Source: Cytophagales bacterium (lineage in GTDB: Bacteria; Bacteroidota; Bacteroidia; Cytophagales; Bernardetiaceae). Taken from it: a DNA stretch of 64,000 bases. Below are positions 53,611-63,900 of this stretch, piece after piece. The notes under the pieces were generated by a model, which was not told where the DNA came from, did not search any database, and saw nothing but the letters and a program-made list of their open reading frames with translations. A program made the position numbers and the translations under genes. How positions within the stretch are numbered: the first letter of the stretch is position 1; every line of letters starts with the position of its first letter. Location of the stretch: NCBI GenBank assembly GCA_004293815.1, contig RDZD01000013.1, positions 60,422 through 124,421 on the forward strand. Direction: 5' to 3'.

Positions 53611-54459
53611 TTACAGATTGTTTATCAGTACTTTCCATGCAGCCAGAACGTTGTTTTGGCTCAAATAAAAAGAGGCTAAGGCTTCGCCACGCAAGTTAGT
53701 TGTTGGTAAATCTACCTTTTCAAGCTGAGAAGCTGTAGGCATAGCTTCCACATTGGCAAGTTGAGCCAGCTCATTGCCAGTAAGTGTTCGGCTGTGCTTG
53801 ATGTGTGTGGGTAGCGCATCTATGCCTATACCTAGTTTTGTGAGAGGTTTTTCCACCTCAAAAAGAGCTTCACCAAATGCTTTTGTGTAGAAATCAGCTC
53901 CCATACGACCCACCAAGTTCAGTTTTAGGGGGTCTATCTTACCGTTTTCGTCCAATACAGTTTCGCTGACGTGTATCATCAGGACTTCACAAACGATCAG
54001 ATTGCCAGCACCGCCTTCAGAACCTAAGGCAATCACCTCGCGCACTTTGCATTCAAAAGCCACTGGCGACTCTGCCACGCGAGGCGGTTTAACAAGGCTA
54101 GAAGCCGCCTCACTCAAGCCTGCCTTGATAAACTCATTCACACCTCTGGCATATTCAGTACTAGAAAGCGATGTTTGTTGTACCAAATCGTAGGTTACGA
54201 CATTAATCACTACCTCAGGGTGCTCTTTGACATTTTCTAGGGTGTGCTTGGTGCTGTTATCGCGCACGCGCCGTGCAGGAGAAAAAATAAGAATGGGCGG
54301 ATTAGAACTAAACGCATTGAAAAAACTAAATGGACTAAGGTTTACCTGTCCGTCTTTGTCTATGGTGCTAGCCAGCGCAATGGGGCGCGGGGCTACGGCA
54401 GCCAGCATATAACTGTGAAAAAGTGAAGTACTGGTATTCTTAGGATCTATAGTCTTCAT
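53611..54459 (-). CDS. flavin reductase-like FMN-binding protein
   Basis: 282 residues from the ATG of MKTIDPKNTSTS; the upstream part of the frame is not conserved. The flavin-reductase fold is shown by AAVAPRPIALASTIDKDG, NLSPFSFFNAFSSNPPILIF and the DNSTKHTLENV region, the core of the DIM6/NTAB family. It should reduce or bind FMN with NAD(P)H. It is the third gene of a probable operon with the ABC ATPase and the M16-like protein (43-bp gap to the latter). Confidence 0.87.
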   Translation of the reverse strand: MKTIDPKNTSTSLFHSYMLAAVAPRPIALASTIDKDGQVNLSPFSFFNAFSSNPPILIFSPARRVRDNSTKHTLENVKEHPEVVINVVTYDLVQQTSLSSTEYARGVNEFIKAGLSEAASSLVKPPRVAESPVAFECKVREVIALGSEGGAGNLIVCEVLMIHVSETVLDENGKIDPLKLNLVGRMGADFYTKAFGEALFEVEKPLTKLGIGIDALPTHIKHSRTLTGNELAQLANVEAMPTASQLEKVDLPTTNLRGEALASFYLSQNNVLAAWKVLINNL

Positions 54460-54502
54460 AACGAGGTATTTGTATTTTTTTTGGATATTTATAAATGAAA
54501 AC

Positions 54503-55765
54503 TTAGCCAACGGACACGGTAGCAAAGTCTTGAAGATATTTGCTGGCTAAATCTCTGATTTGTTGAGCTGTAACAGACTCTAAGCGGTCAAAATATTGGT
54601 CATAGTGTTGGCCAGAAAGCCCGAAATTGTGCAATAGTTGATAGCGAGAGGCAAAGCTTTCTAGATTTTTGAAACTATTCAAAAACGCACCTTTCCTGTA
54701 GCTTTTGGCAGCCTCAAGTTCTTCATCCGAAACCAACTCTTGTTGAAGATAACTCATTTCATATCTGATTGCCTCGATAGCCTCCTCACGCCTTTGATAC
54801 CCCACATCTGCACTGATGTTCCAGCGTTCGCTGTGCTGGAGTAAGGCCACCCATGAGTGTACAGCATAGGTGAGGCCGCGTTTTTCACGCAAGTTTTGAT
54901 TAAGCCTAGAGCCAAAATAACCGCCCAGAATATCGTTCAAAAGAATAAAAACGGGTTCATTTTCTGAGAAATAAGTTCCTTTGGGTAGTAATTTGCTCAT
55001 CAAAACTGATGACTGAACAGCAGCAGGCCGCGCCTCATGGTATTCAAAAGGTATGTTGTGCTGAGCGACTTGCCTCTTGATGTTCTGCCTAGTACTTTTT
55101 TGTGGGGCTAGAGCTTGTGCCAAAGCCTGAAGATCAGAATCGGTATAGGCTCCAGTCAAAAACAATTGGCTTTCGGATGTTTGTAAATAGCCTGTGTTAA
55201 AGTCTAAAAGAGTCTCTCGGTTTATTTGTTCCAAATCTTTGGGAAACAAACTTTTGCCGTATGGGCAATCTTCCCCATAGAGCTTCTGCATAAGGTAGCG
55301 CGAGGCTAGAACACTGTTTTTTTCAAGTTGTACTGTCAAGTTTTGTGAAATGCGGTTTTTTTGAATCTCAAGCTCGTATTCAGGCACAATACTTTCATAC
55401 ATAAGCTCTGATAATATGCCTAAAAGCGTCTTAAACTCAGAGGCTAGACAGTGCAGATGTACTAAAAAGAAATCGGGCTCTGCTGTAAAAGAAATGTTGC
55501 CGCCTGTCTGGGCAATAAGCTCTGCTATCTGGGAGTTGTTTTTGTGTTGAGTACCTCCGCGCAGCATGGTGGCTAGCACCTGCGCCAGTCCGTGTGTAGG
55601 CTCATGCCATCTTGAGGCAGCAATCTGCCAAGTAAAGCTGAGCGTTTGACTATCCTTAAACTGAAAGAGGAAACACTTGATATGATTTGGAAGTGTAAAA
55701 ATGTTTGGTTGCTGAAGAACAATGCCTTTAAAGGGGCTGAGTTCGGGTGCTATAGTTCTGTCCAT
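54503..55765 (-). CDS. M16 (pitrilysin)-family protein lacking the zinc-binding motif
   Basis: 420 residues, one M16 pair of domains. The place of the HxxEH zinc motif reads GLAQVLATMLRGGT, so two of the three metal ligands are lost. The C-terminal half keeps the substrate-recognition Arg/Tyr in NLREKRGLTYAVHSW. This matches the inactive subunit of two-gene M16 peptidases, whose active partner usually sits beside it; no partner gene is present here. No signal peptide is seen, so it is cytoplasmic or uses another route. Linked by a 27-bp gap to the ABC ATPase gene. Confidence 0.85.
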   Translation of the reverse strand: MDRTIAPELSPFKGIVLQQPNIFTLPNHIKCFLFQFKDSQTLSFTWQIAASRWHEPTHGLAQVLATMLRGGTQHKNNSQIAELIAQTGGNISFTAEPDFFLVHLHCLASEFKTLLGILSELMYESIVPEYELEIQKNRISQNLTVQLEKNSVLASRYLMQKLYGEDCPYGKSLFPKDLEQINRETLLDFNTGYLQTSESQLFLTGAYTDSDLQALAQALAPQKSTRQNIKRQVAQHNIPFEYHEARPAAVQSSVLMSKLLPKGTYFSENEPVFILLNDILGGYFGSRLNQNLREKRGLTYAVHSWVALLQHSERWNISADVGYQRREEAIEAIRYEMSYLQQELVSDEELEAAKSYRKGAFLNSFKNLESFASRYQLLHNFGLSGQHYDQYFDRLESVTAQQIRDLASKYLQDFATVSVG

Positions 55766-55792
55766 GCAGTAATTGATATGGCTTTGTAATGT

Positions 55793-57022
55793 TTAGTCTT
55801 GAAAAAGTTTTCGCGTGGACTGGCTGATGTCACGGAAATATTCCACCTTAAAGTGCGACAAAAGATGTTTGAGTAACTGATTGCCTGTAATATGGGTAGG
55901 CACATCTACCATATAGGACTGCCCTGTGTCGCGCAGCGTAGCCTGAGAACTAAGCGTGAGCAAAATGTTGAGCAGCTCCTGACGCTCGGCCTCACAGTTC
56001 ATTTCAAAAGTATTGGTTTGACGGTCGACACCAAAATCCTTCACACTGCCGTTATAAATAGACTTCCCTTCTCGCAAAAACATGATATTGTCCACCACAC
56101 TCTCTATCTCATGAAGCTGTTGCGAGCTAAGCACAATAGCTATTGGATAGCGCGTAGAATCGGCCAAGAGTCTCAAATCTTGCAAGAAAAGAGATTTGGT
56201 ATTGATATCTAAGTTCGCTAGGGGTTCATCCAGAATGAGCAGTTTCGGATGCCAAACCAAAGCCCTAGCCAGCTCAAAACGCAATTTATAACCGCTAGAA
56301 ATATCTCCCCAGCCAGAGTCGCGATAACGGCTTAAGCCCAATCGATGAATGATAAAGTCTACATAGTCTTCGTTCTGTTCACCATAAATGCCGTGATTGG
56401 CTGCAGAAAAATGCAAATTGTCTTTGAGTTTGCCTTGCCAAGCCTTTAAATGCTGTGGAATAAATGCAATGTGCTGTTTGATGTTATACCAATCGGGCAC
56501 TAAATGGCCTGTGGTGGGATAAGCCAAAAAGCCAGAGTCTAGTGCCAAGTCGCCAGCAATGATACGGAGTAAAGTGGTCTTGCCGTTGCCATTTTCACCC
56601 ACCAAGCCCGTAATCTGCGAGCTGTGAAGCGTAATATCTATGTCCTCGAGTGCAAAGCGAACAGAACTATATGTCTTTTTTAATTTTTGTCCAACAAAAA
56701 CAACTTTACGAGCTGAGTTTTCAGAATCTGGAGCCTCCGTTTCTAGCGTCATGCTTTGATGAAAAGTTTGGCCGCTTAGTTCTAAAACAAGTTGGTTAAG
56801 ATGACTGTAAATTTCTTCTCTCTCAGCAGCTTCTGGATGACTTTGTTGCATAAAAATATTGAACTTTCCGCGTACTGCCACCGCCCTTTGGCGGATCTCA
56901 GGCAGCACATCATAATCGTTGACCAAGTCTAGCAAGCGACGAGTGGCCAGATTGATATCATTAGAAGCAAGAAGTTGCTTGATTTCTAAAAGTCTATTCT
57001 GAAAAGCTGCGTTCAAATTCAT
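55793..57022 (-). CDS. ABC-type ATPase with an N-terminal helical domain
   Basis: 409 residues. Residues 1 to about 105 are helical (LLEIKQLLASNDINLATRRL, then AEREEIYSHLNQLVLELSGQ), reminiscent of the effector-associated domains used as adaptors in conflict systems. The ATPase domain follows with Walker A GLVGENGNGKTTLLR near 142-152, a degenerate signature ISSGYKLRFELARAL near 236, and Walker B LLILDEPLANLD. The last ~75 residues are an extra domain. No membrane partner is encoded nearby. It heads an operon with the M16-like and flavin reductase genes. A transport or an ABC-F-like regulatory role are both open. Confidence 0.78.
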   Translation of the reverse strand: MNLNAAFQNRLLEIKQLLASNDINLATRRLLDLVNDYDVLPEIRQRAVAVRGKFNIFMQQSHPEAAEREEIYSHLNQLVLELSGQTFHQSMTLETEAPDSENSARKVVFVGQKLKKTYSSVRFALEDIDITLHSSQITGLVGENGNGKTTLLRIIAGDLALDSGFLAYPTTGHLVPDWYNIKQHIAFIPQHLKAWQGKLKDNLHFSAANHGIYGEQNEDYVDFIIHRLGLSRYRDSGWGDISSGYKLRFELARALVWHPKLLILDEPLANLDINTKSLFLQDLRLLADSTRYPIAIVLSSQQLHEIESVVDNIMFLREGKSIYNGSVKDFGVDRQTNTFEMNCEAERQELLNILLTLSSQATLRDTGQSYMVDVPTHITGNQLLKHLLSHFKVEYFRDISQSTRKLFQD

Positions 57023-57094
57023 CTGTTCTTTATTAAAATCTATGACTTAAAACTTTAATTAGTAAGGCAACTGCTCTTATTTTTCTCATTGGCA

Positions 57095-57102
57095 CAAATG
57101 TA
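57095..57102 (-). promoter_or_regulatory. -7 box of the ABC ATPase operon
   Basis: TACATTTG on the minus strand matches TAnnTTTG, about 75 bp before the start. The -33 element is unclear. Confidence 0.35.
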
Positions 57103-57320
57103 CACAGAAAGAGCAAGAGAAGAAATAAAAAAGCAGACAAAAAGCGATGTTTATTAGCTCAAGCGGTATTAAAACCCTAAGCTAAAAACTTTCAACTTCG
57201 TTCTTGCGTTTAAAAACTGTATTCAGATGAGTTTGGTTGCATTTTTGAATAGTCTTGAAATACCATCATATTTCGTAACACAACTTTTCTTTTAAAGAAA
57301 AGAATCCTAGAACTAAGAAT

Positions 57321-58733
57321 ATGCACACAAAATCGATTTTTACTAGTCTCTCTATTTTGCTTTTGACGCTTGTGCAGTTTGCATTAAGTGCTCAAAATGA
57401 AACTTTTATAAAGGTAAAAGGCTTTCCTGACAAGCCCGTTCATCAAATAGTGGTTGACGCTCAAAACGACAAGTGGCTTGCCACAGAAATAGGGCTGCTT
57501 AAAATGCAAGTGACAAGCCCCAGCACTTATCAGAGCGAGTCGCATTGGCGTGAAAGTGCCATTAGTGCCGTGGCTATAGATGGCAAGCAAAGTAAATGTC
57601 TTGGCACTTATGACAACTATTTTTTGGATCAAGTCAATAATAAAGAGTTTATCAAACACAGCCTGACCGATGAAAAAGGCTTTTTCGTATCCTGTCTCAC
57701 CTCCGACCCCGAAAATAACCGCTGGATAGGCACTATGGGCAAAGGACTCTGGTTTGTAAGCACAGAAGGCGAAGTAAAGCAGTACCAAATGAACAACTCT
57801 GCGTTGATTTCTAATGACATCAATGCTGTTCTGGCAGACAGCAACCAAGGCTTATGGGTGGGCACTACACGCGGATTGAACAAAATTACTAAAGGTAAAA
57901 AATGGTCTAGCCCGCTCAATCTGACGCAAGTTACAGCTCTGGCCATTATGCCCAATGGTATTCTTGTGGCAGGTACGGGCGAAGAAGCCAACAGCGAAAT
58001 CTGGTACTACGAAAATTACAAGCATTGGAAGATGCTCCCTTTACCGCCTGCACTTGAAAATATGCGTATCGCAGACATGGAGCTTGACCAGAATAATGTT
58101 CTTTGGATAGCTTCAGACATCATTGTAGCTCTGAATATGAATGACAATAGCAGCCAGATTTATTCCAGTCAAAATGGCTTTGACAGCAGCTACGCCATTT
58201 GCTTGGCTGTGGACAAAAAGAACAATGTTTGGGTAGGTACTGAAGGCAAGGGCATTTATTTGCTGCTGCGCGAAAAGTTTGAGACAGTACAACAGACCGA
58301 AACTATTGTAGCGGCCAACATGGCCACACTCACCATAGACGACTTTTTAGCCTCCGAAAATGCGGATCGTTCATGGATTAATATGGCTTTTCAGCTCCAG
58401 ATTCAGTTTGAAAGAGGCAAGTCTAATATTTTACCAGAAGCCCTGCCCGAAATAGACAAGCTTGCGGAGTTGATGGCCAAATTTCCAAACTTGCGAATTG
58501 AAGTAGCGGGACACACCGACAATGTAGGCGATGCAGACAAGAATATATACCTCTCGCGTTTGCGCGCAGAAGCTGTAAAGAGCTATTTACTAGACAAAAA
58601 ACCAGCCATTATCACCACAAATCGCGTCCAAACAGTAGGCTATGGTGGCTCAAAGCCTGTGGCAGACAACTCTAAGGAAGACAGCCGCGCTTTGAACAGG
58701 CGTGTGGAAATCCGTTTCGTGAAGTTAGATTAA
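57321..58733 (+). CDS. OmpA-domain protein with an N-terminal sensor-type propeller
   Basis: 470 residues. A signal peptide ends in FALSAQ. Residues about 30-320 contain repeated propeller units of the two-component regulator type: DAQNDKWLATEIGLLKM, DPENNRWIGTMGKGLWFV, DSNQGLWVGTTRGLNKI, DQNNVLWIASD and DKKNNVWVGTEGKGIYLL. A C-terminal OmpA domain (about 360-470) has FERGKSNILPEALPEIDKLA and EVAGHTDNVGDADKN, the peptidoglycan-binding core. In Bacteroidota this propeller normally belongs to hybrid two-component sensors, so its union with OmpA is notable. It probably links an unknown ligand or partner to the cell wall. Confidence 0.85.
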   Translation: MHTKSIFTSLSILLLTLVQFALSAQNETFIKVKGFPDKPVHQIVVDAQNDKWLATEIGLLKMQVTSPSTYQSESHWRESAISAVAIDGKQSKCLGTYDNYFLDQVNNKEFIKHSLTDEKGFFVSCLTSDPENNRWIGTMGKGLWFVSTEGEVKQYQMNNSALISNDINAVLADSNQGLWVGTTRGLNKITKGKKWSSPLNLTQVTALAIMPNGILVAGTGEEANSEIWYYENYKHWKMLPLPPALENMRIADMELDQNNVLWIASDIIVALNMNDNSSQIYSSQNGFDSSYAICLAVDKKNNVWVGTEGKGIYLLLREKFETVQQTETIVAANMATLTIDDFLASENADRSWINMAFQLQIQFERGKSNILPEALPEIDKLAELMAKFPNLRIEVAGHTDNVGDADKNIYLSRLRAEAVKSYLLDKKPAIITTNRVQTVGYGGSKPVADNSKEDSRALNRRVEIRFVKLD

Positions 58734-58785
58734 AAGTGCCGATTATTGAGTTTTTATGCGCATTGGTAAAAAAACGCATAATGAA

Positions 58786-58816
58786 TTGTTTTTTAATTTA
58801 TTATCTCTTAACTTTG
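58786..58816 (+). promoter_or_regulatory. promoter of the YtxH-domain gene
   Basis: TTG, 20 nt, TAACTTTG, a complete match. It lies within the upstream open frame, which confirms that translation starts at the internal ATG at 58864. Confidence 0.7.
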
Positions 58817-58863
58817 CAGCTCTTTGGATAAATAATTCTAAAATCTTTAACCATAAATTTGCA

Positions 58864-59115
58864 ATGAACAATTCTGAAGGCAACATCTTGTCTTTTATAG
58901 CTGGTGTAGCTATAGGCGCACTTATTGGTATTTTGGTAGCACCTGACAAAGGTCAAAATACACGTGGCAAAATTGCTAAAAAATCTAACGAATTAGTGTC
59001 TGACCTCGAGGAGCGTATTGATGCTGCTAAAAATGAGTTAGAAAAATTTGCAGCGAGCGTACGCCGTAGCAAAGCAGACGTAGAAGCAGGTAGCAACGAG
59101 TCAGCAGAAGCCTAG
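58864..59115 (+). CDS. YtxH domain-containing small membrane protein
   Basis: 83 residues. The frame is open upstream but a promoter lies inside that part, so the ATG of MNNSEGN is chosen. A glycine-rich transmembrane helix (ILSFIAGVAIGALIGILVAPDKG) is followed by TRGKIAKKSNELVSDLEERI and a charged helix, the YtxH pattern. The family is general-stress associated; the role is unknown. It ends at a strong terminator. Confidence 0.85.
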   Translation: MNNSEGNILSFIAGVAIGALIGILVAPDKGQNTRGKIAKKSNELVSDLEERIDAAKNELEKFAASVRRSKADVEAGSNESAEA

Positions 59116-59182
59116 TCTTTTAGTCTTGCTTAGCTTTCTCAGAGTTAAGCTAACTTTGAGGAAATTTAAGCAGCATAAAAAT

Positions 59183-59222
59183 AAAAAAAACAGCTCTTTC
59201 ATTTGAAAGAGCTGTTTTTTTT
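59183..59222. terminator. bidirectional terminator
   Basis: An 18-bp stem built on ACAGCTCTTTC/GAAAGAGCTGT with A and T runs on both sides and a 4-nt loop. It serves the YtxH gene and the convergent small secreted protein gene. Confidence 0.9.
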
Positions 59223-59255
59223 ATCTGAACAGTAAAACTATTCATAAAAGCCAGA

Positions 59256-59612
59256 TTATTGTCTGCGGTAGAGCGTCCACTCACCGCCACCCGTGAGACC
59301 TCTCACGATGATGTTATCGCTAGAGCGATAATAATCAATTGTGTAGCGATTGCCTACGCCGTCACGCACAGTGTACATAAACCCACCCTCTGTGGCATTT
59401 TCTAAGTCTGTGTAATCTTCAATTTCAAATTGATTCCATTCACCGTTAGCAGAAAAAGAAACTTTTGTTACACGGCTGTTGTCATTTGTACAAGTAAGCA
59501 TAACATTAAAATCGTCGCCATCGTAAACGAAAAACTTCTGCGCAAAAGCTGTAGAAGATTGCAAAACGATTAACATCATACCAATAATGGAGGCAAAAAG
59601 TACTTTTTTCAT
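59256..59612 (-). CDS. small secreted protein, unknown function
   Basis: 118 residues. A clear signal peptide (MKKVLFASIIGMMLIVLQ to AFAQ) precedes a beta-rich mature domain of about 93 residues: FFVYDGDDFNVMLTCTNDNS, TKVSFSANGEWNQFEIEDY, then GFMYTVRDGVGNRYTIDYYR and GEWTLYRRQ at the end. There is one cysteine and no known motif. It probably folds in the periplasm or is exported; no family is recognised. Confidence 0.7.
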   Translation of the reverse strand: MKKVLFASIIGMMLIVLQSSTAFAQKFFVYDGDDFNVMLTCTNDNSRVTKVSFSANGEWNQFEIEDYTDLENATEGGFMYTVRDGVGNRYTIDYYRSSDNIIVRGLTGGGEWTLYRRQ

Positions 59613-60107
59613 CGCGATTAGATGTGGGGTTTAAGGGAGATAAAAATTTGTTTTGAGAAGACGCTTACTTCGTTGAAGCATCTGCAAATTGAACGCAATG
59701 ATTTTAGAATTGTTACATGGCATTTTGACAAGATTGTTTTGTACTGTTTAAAAAGTTAAAAAATCTTAAAAAAAGGCTGTTTTGAGCATCTTGAGGCATA
59801 TTTTCCTATTTGTTAACGATTTGCAATTGATTGCAAACGTTTATTGAATGGCCTAAAACAGCTTTTTAAGCACCCCAAAAGAGATATGCTAATATGGGAC
59901 ATACTTCAGAATCTGCGCAGTTTACAGCACGCTTGCGGCCTCTTGATTTTGATGGGACTTCGCTTCAGCTATTTTTCTTAGAAAATAAAACCTTTTTAGT
60001 AACAATCTGCTTATTTAAAGATGACGAGTCTAGTGGCCGACTCAAAGCTTTTGGATAAAGGTACACAAAGTACTAACTTGCACAACTCAATTACCAATAC
60101 ATCGAAA
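59613..60107. other. 495-bp intergenic region
   Basis: AT-rich, between the small secreted protein gene and the HAD gene. A 54-codon frame at 59894-60058 is present but has no support beyond being open. No exact TAnnTTTG box was found. Confidence 0.4.
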
Positions 60108-60821
60108 ATGCTTATCTTAAAACCCTGCAAACACATCTTTTGGGATCTAGACCATACACTCTGGGACTTTGAGAAAAATGCAGCACTCACTTTACAAGAG
60201 TTATTTGTTAAGTATAACTTGCAAACAATACTCAAGGTGTCGTCCGAAGAATTTTGCAAAGTCTTTGCCCGAAGCAACCAAGAGCTTTGGCAGCTTTATA
60301 ATAGCAGCAAGATTAACAAACATGAACTTCGGAAAATGCGTTTTCCAAGATTGTTCAAGCGTTTGGGGGCTTCAGAGTCCTTGGTGCCAGCCAATATGGA
60401 GGATGACTACCAAAACACCTGTCGCCAGCAACCTCATCTTATGCCACACGCCAGAGAGGTATTAGAGACGCTGCAAGATAGAAAATACACCATGCACATC
60501 ATCTCAAATGGTTTTCAGGACGCGCAGGCTGAAAAATTAAGATATGCCAACATTGAACAGTTTTTTGATGTTTTAGTGACTTCTGAAAGTTGCTCTTATC
60601 GCAAACCCCAGCGCGGTATATTTTTGCACACCTTCCAGAAGTGCAGGACTCATGCCCAAGAAGGCATTATGATAGGCGATAATCTCAGCACAGATATTGC
60701 GGGAGCTTTGGCTGTGCAAATGCGTAATGTTTGGTACAATCCCCACGCAGAAAAAAACACTACTGACATCAAACCCACCCACCAAATAGGTTGTTTGCTA
60801 GAATTATTGAGCATCTTGTAA
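60108..60821 (+). CDS. YjjG-type HAD phosphatase (non-canonical pyrimidine nucleotidase)
   Basis: 237 residues from the ATG of MLILKPCKHIFWDLDHTLWD; the upstream part of the frame is not conserved. HAD motifs: I FWDLDHTLWDFEKNA, II IISNGFQ, III lysine in YRKPQRGIF, and IV MIGDNLSTDIAGA. The DLDHTLWDF form is typical of YjjG, which removes non-standard nucleotides such as 5-halogenated or 5-carboxy-dUMP analogues. Cytoplasmic. The specificity is inferred from the motif form. Confidence 0.87.
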   Translation: MLILKPCKHIFWDLDHTLWDFEKNAALTLQELFVKYNLQTILKVSSEEFCKVFARSNQELWQLYNSSKINKHELRKMRFPRLFKRLGASESLVPANMEDDYQNTCRQQPHLMPHAREVLETLQDRKYTMHIISNGFQDAQAEKLRYANIEQFFDVLVTSESCSYRKPQRGIFLHTFQKCRTHAQEGIMIGDNLSTDIAGALAVQMRNVWYNPHAEKNTTDIKPTHQIGCLLELLSIL

Positions 60822-60872
60822 AGTTGGCAGATATTATCAATGCTTTTGTGCGTATTTTAAGACAGTAAATGC

Positions 60873-60880
60873 TATATTTG
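60873..60880 (+). promoter_or_regulatory. -7 box of the beta-helix protein gene
   Basis: TATATTTG matches TAnnTTTG and lies 63 bp before the ATG. A TTG at 60846-60848 is too far (24 nt) to count with confidence. Confidence 0.4.
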
Positions 60881-60943
60881 CACTGATTATAAAACCAATG
60901 CATTATGTATTTGAATATGCAAAAATTTAATCAATAGACCACG

Positions 60944-63900
60944 ATGATGAAACTTATCTATAAAATTAGCCTGCTTCTATCGCTTTTGTTTGGCTTCACG
61001 CATCTGTCACAAGCAGCTACCTTTTATGTCAATGACGTTCTTACTGGGGATGATGTTTTTTGTAGCGCACCAGGAAATGATGTTACTGGCACTGGAGCGG
61101 CTGCATCTCCCTTTGCTAGCATCAAAAAGGCTTTAGAAGAACCCACATTAGCAACAGGTGATATCATACAGGTAGATGCAGGCACATACATAGAGGTATT
61201 TACAATCTCTATAACAATACCCACAGGGGTGAAATTGTTGGGTCGTCAAGCAACAGCACCTATTGTAGACGCTAACTCAGAGGTTGTACCAAGAGGACCT
61301 GAAAGTATCATTATGGGTACTTTTCAAATCAATATGAACGACCCTAATACTATTTTTCAGGGTTTTAAGTTAGAGGCTGTCTCTCCTACATCACCAGGAC
61401 AACCAATTATTACGGTGAGTTCGGGAGCCAACGATTCGGGAGTTTTGAGATGTCATTTCACGGGTATCAATGTCCCTGTTCTTAATTTGATGGGCGCACT
61501 TCTCCCTATTGCCAACTTTAGTTTCAGAGAGAATTGGTTTCAGAATGACTTGAGTAATCCTAGCCCTAGTTTGGTGTTTAATAATAGCTCTGGTGTGACT
61601 AGGGTAGCCAATAACCGATTCGAGATGTTTTCTGGTGACTGTATCAAAATTCTAAGCTTTCAAGACCAGTTTTATGTGGATTCCTGTAAAATCTTATCCG
61701 CTGCGGGCACTGACGCGCGTGGCATTGTTGCAGCAGAGAACCCAATCTCTGCTATTGGGGCTACCTTAGACATATCTCAAAACTTTATTCATACAAAGTC
61801 TGATGCCATTTACTGCAAAGGGAATAATTTTAACGACGCTTCTCAGAACGTAGGTATTGTACAGAATGAATTGCGTTCTGTAGACGACTTTGCGTTTAAT
61901 TGGGATGCAAGCGCACCCTATGTTATCCCTGAATTTAATTTTTTTGTGAGATTCAACAAAATGATTACTGATGTGCGTACAGAAGATATGCACGCTGGTA
62001 CAGCAGTTTTATTGGGGGGCGGAGTGGGTATGGACTGCCTTTTCAATGCAGGTGCTACAAGTGGAGACCCTCTGGTTATCAGCGGTTCGTCTGTCTGTTT
62101 AGATGCGTGTAAGTCTTATGCTTGGCTGCAAAGCAATATGGATTTACTCCCAGTAATAGGCTTTGATTACGCCCCAAACGCAGAACTTCTTGAAACCTAC
62201 GATCCAGCTTCTATGCAACTTGTTTATAATAAACTTGCAGGTGCTCCAGAAACTTGGACTCTTTACTTAGATCAGACAGGACTAGATACTCAGGAGCTCG
62301 TAGTAAATCCACACAGTATTATTTTACGAGAAAAAGACCCCGCAGCTCCTGACTTGTCCTTCCGAAAATTAACAGCAGAACTAGGTGGCAGTGAGTCTGT
62401 CATGCTCGATGGTAAATTTAGACTCAACTTTTTAGATTTAAACAATGGCCTTGTTGACAACCCCTCTCTATCTTCTGAGTTGCGCATAGAAGAAGTGAGT
62501 CCTACAATACCTGGTAAAGTTACTCGATCCGTGGGCTATTTATCTAATCCTATTACACAGACTGTGGGTAAAGTAGATTACGAATATATTGCCGATCCTG
62601 GATCCAGTAATCCAAGTTATGAGCTTCCCGAAGCAGGTATGACAGGTGCTGTAAATCAGTTAAATCTGAATACAGGTTTTTTTCCAGCTTCTGTGCTCAT
62701 TCCTTACCCTATAGCCATCAAGGGATCTTTGCTGTTTAATAGCGGTTACCTTGATGCAGGTAATAATGATCTCGTGTTAGAATCCTCCTGCTTTGTGGAC
62801 AGCTTGGGCTCCTTACCCCGCCCAGAGAGTCATCTTAGGATAAGCGGCACAGGCCGTATCATCAAGCGTGCTACACAATACTTTAAAATGCCTCTGGGCG
62901 ACGGCACTAGAATATGCGAAGTTGGGTTCAGTAATCAAAACGGTGGGGATCTAGATTTTGTGGTTTATAGACTTGAGGCACTGCGAGGAACGCCATTAGG
63001 CGGTATTCTGAATACTTCTCCTACAACAGTGAATGCAGCAAACGCCATTTGGCGAGTGGAATTGTTAAATCCTATGAGTATGAGCTTGGTAACACCGCTT
63101 TTCCGCTTTCATTGGCTGCGGGATAGCACTTTAACTCTTGCTACGCCTATTACAGCATTCCCAAAACCATTCGTCTATCGTCGTCAGGATACAGAGTGGA
63201 GTCCTTGTGACAACAGTGCCTTTGCATTGGGAAGTGCTCCAGCTCTCCCCTATATAAATCATTATTTTGAGACAGATGCTTATTCCGCCCCTGTGTCTGG
63301 TGCTGGCAGGTCGTATATCGTGGTGCAAAATGAGATATTGAGGGTGGGTACTATCTCACCTGTCTCCCCCCTCTGTGGAGGCAGTCTTTTGTCTATAGAC
63401 TATCAAGGAACGTCAGATATGGCACCCAATACAGTCGAGATGTATGCCGTACCAGTCATACCTCCTTTCACTCCGTCTATGATTGGCTCTGGTGCTGTAC
63501 CTCTAATTGGTTCTGGCATTATATCTGCTTCAGCGCCAATTACTACTGGATCTTATCAGGTTTTGGCAAGAATCAACTTACCAGAACCAATCGTCTCGTT
63601 TTTAGTGCCATTGCCCACAGTTCTACCCACGCCAAACATAGTGAACACTAATGTGGGAGGTGGGGCTTGTACAGGTGGGGGTACTATGAGCATACAACTT
63701 GCACCTGGACTGGCTGGTGCAGTTGTAGATGTAGCGCTTGGCGGCGGAACGCCTCTCACAATCCTGGGACTAACAGTACCAACAGATAATATTCTGGTTT
63801 TGACGGGCTTATTAGTAGGGACTACCTACACCAGTATCACAGTTTCTACAGTGGTGCCGCCCATTTGCAATGCCATGTTATTTGGTATATTCACGATTCC

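Noticed and set aside
58756..58863. 36-residue N-terminal extension of the YtxH protein
   Set aside because: A complete promoter lies inside it and the YtxH family begins at the internal ATG.
59894..60058. 54-codon + strand frame before the HAD gene
   Set aside because: Open but unsupported: no signal peptide, motif, promoter or conserved pattern by eye.
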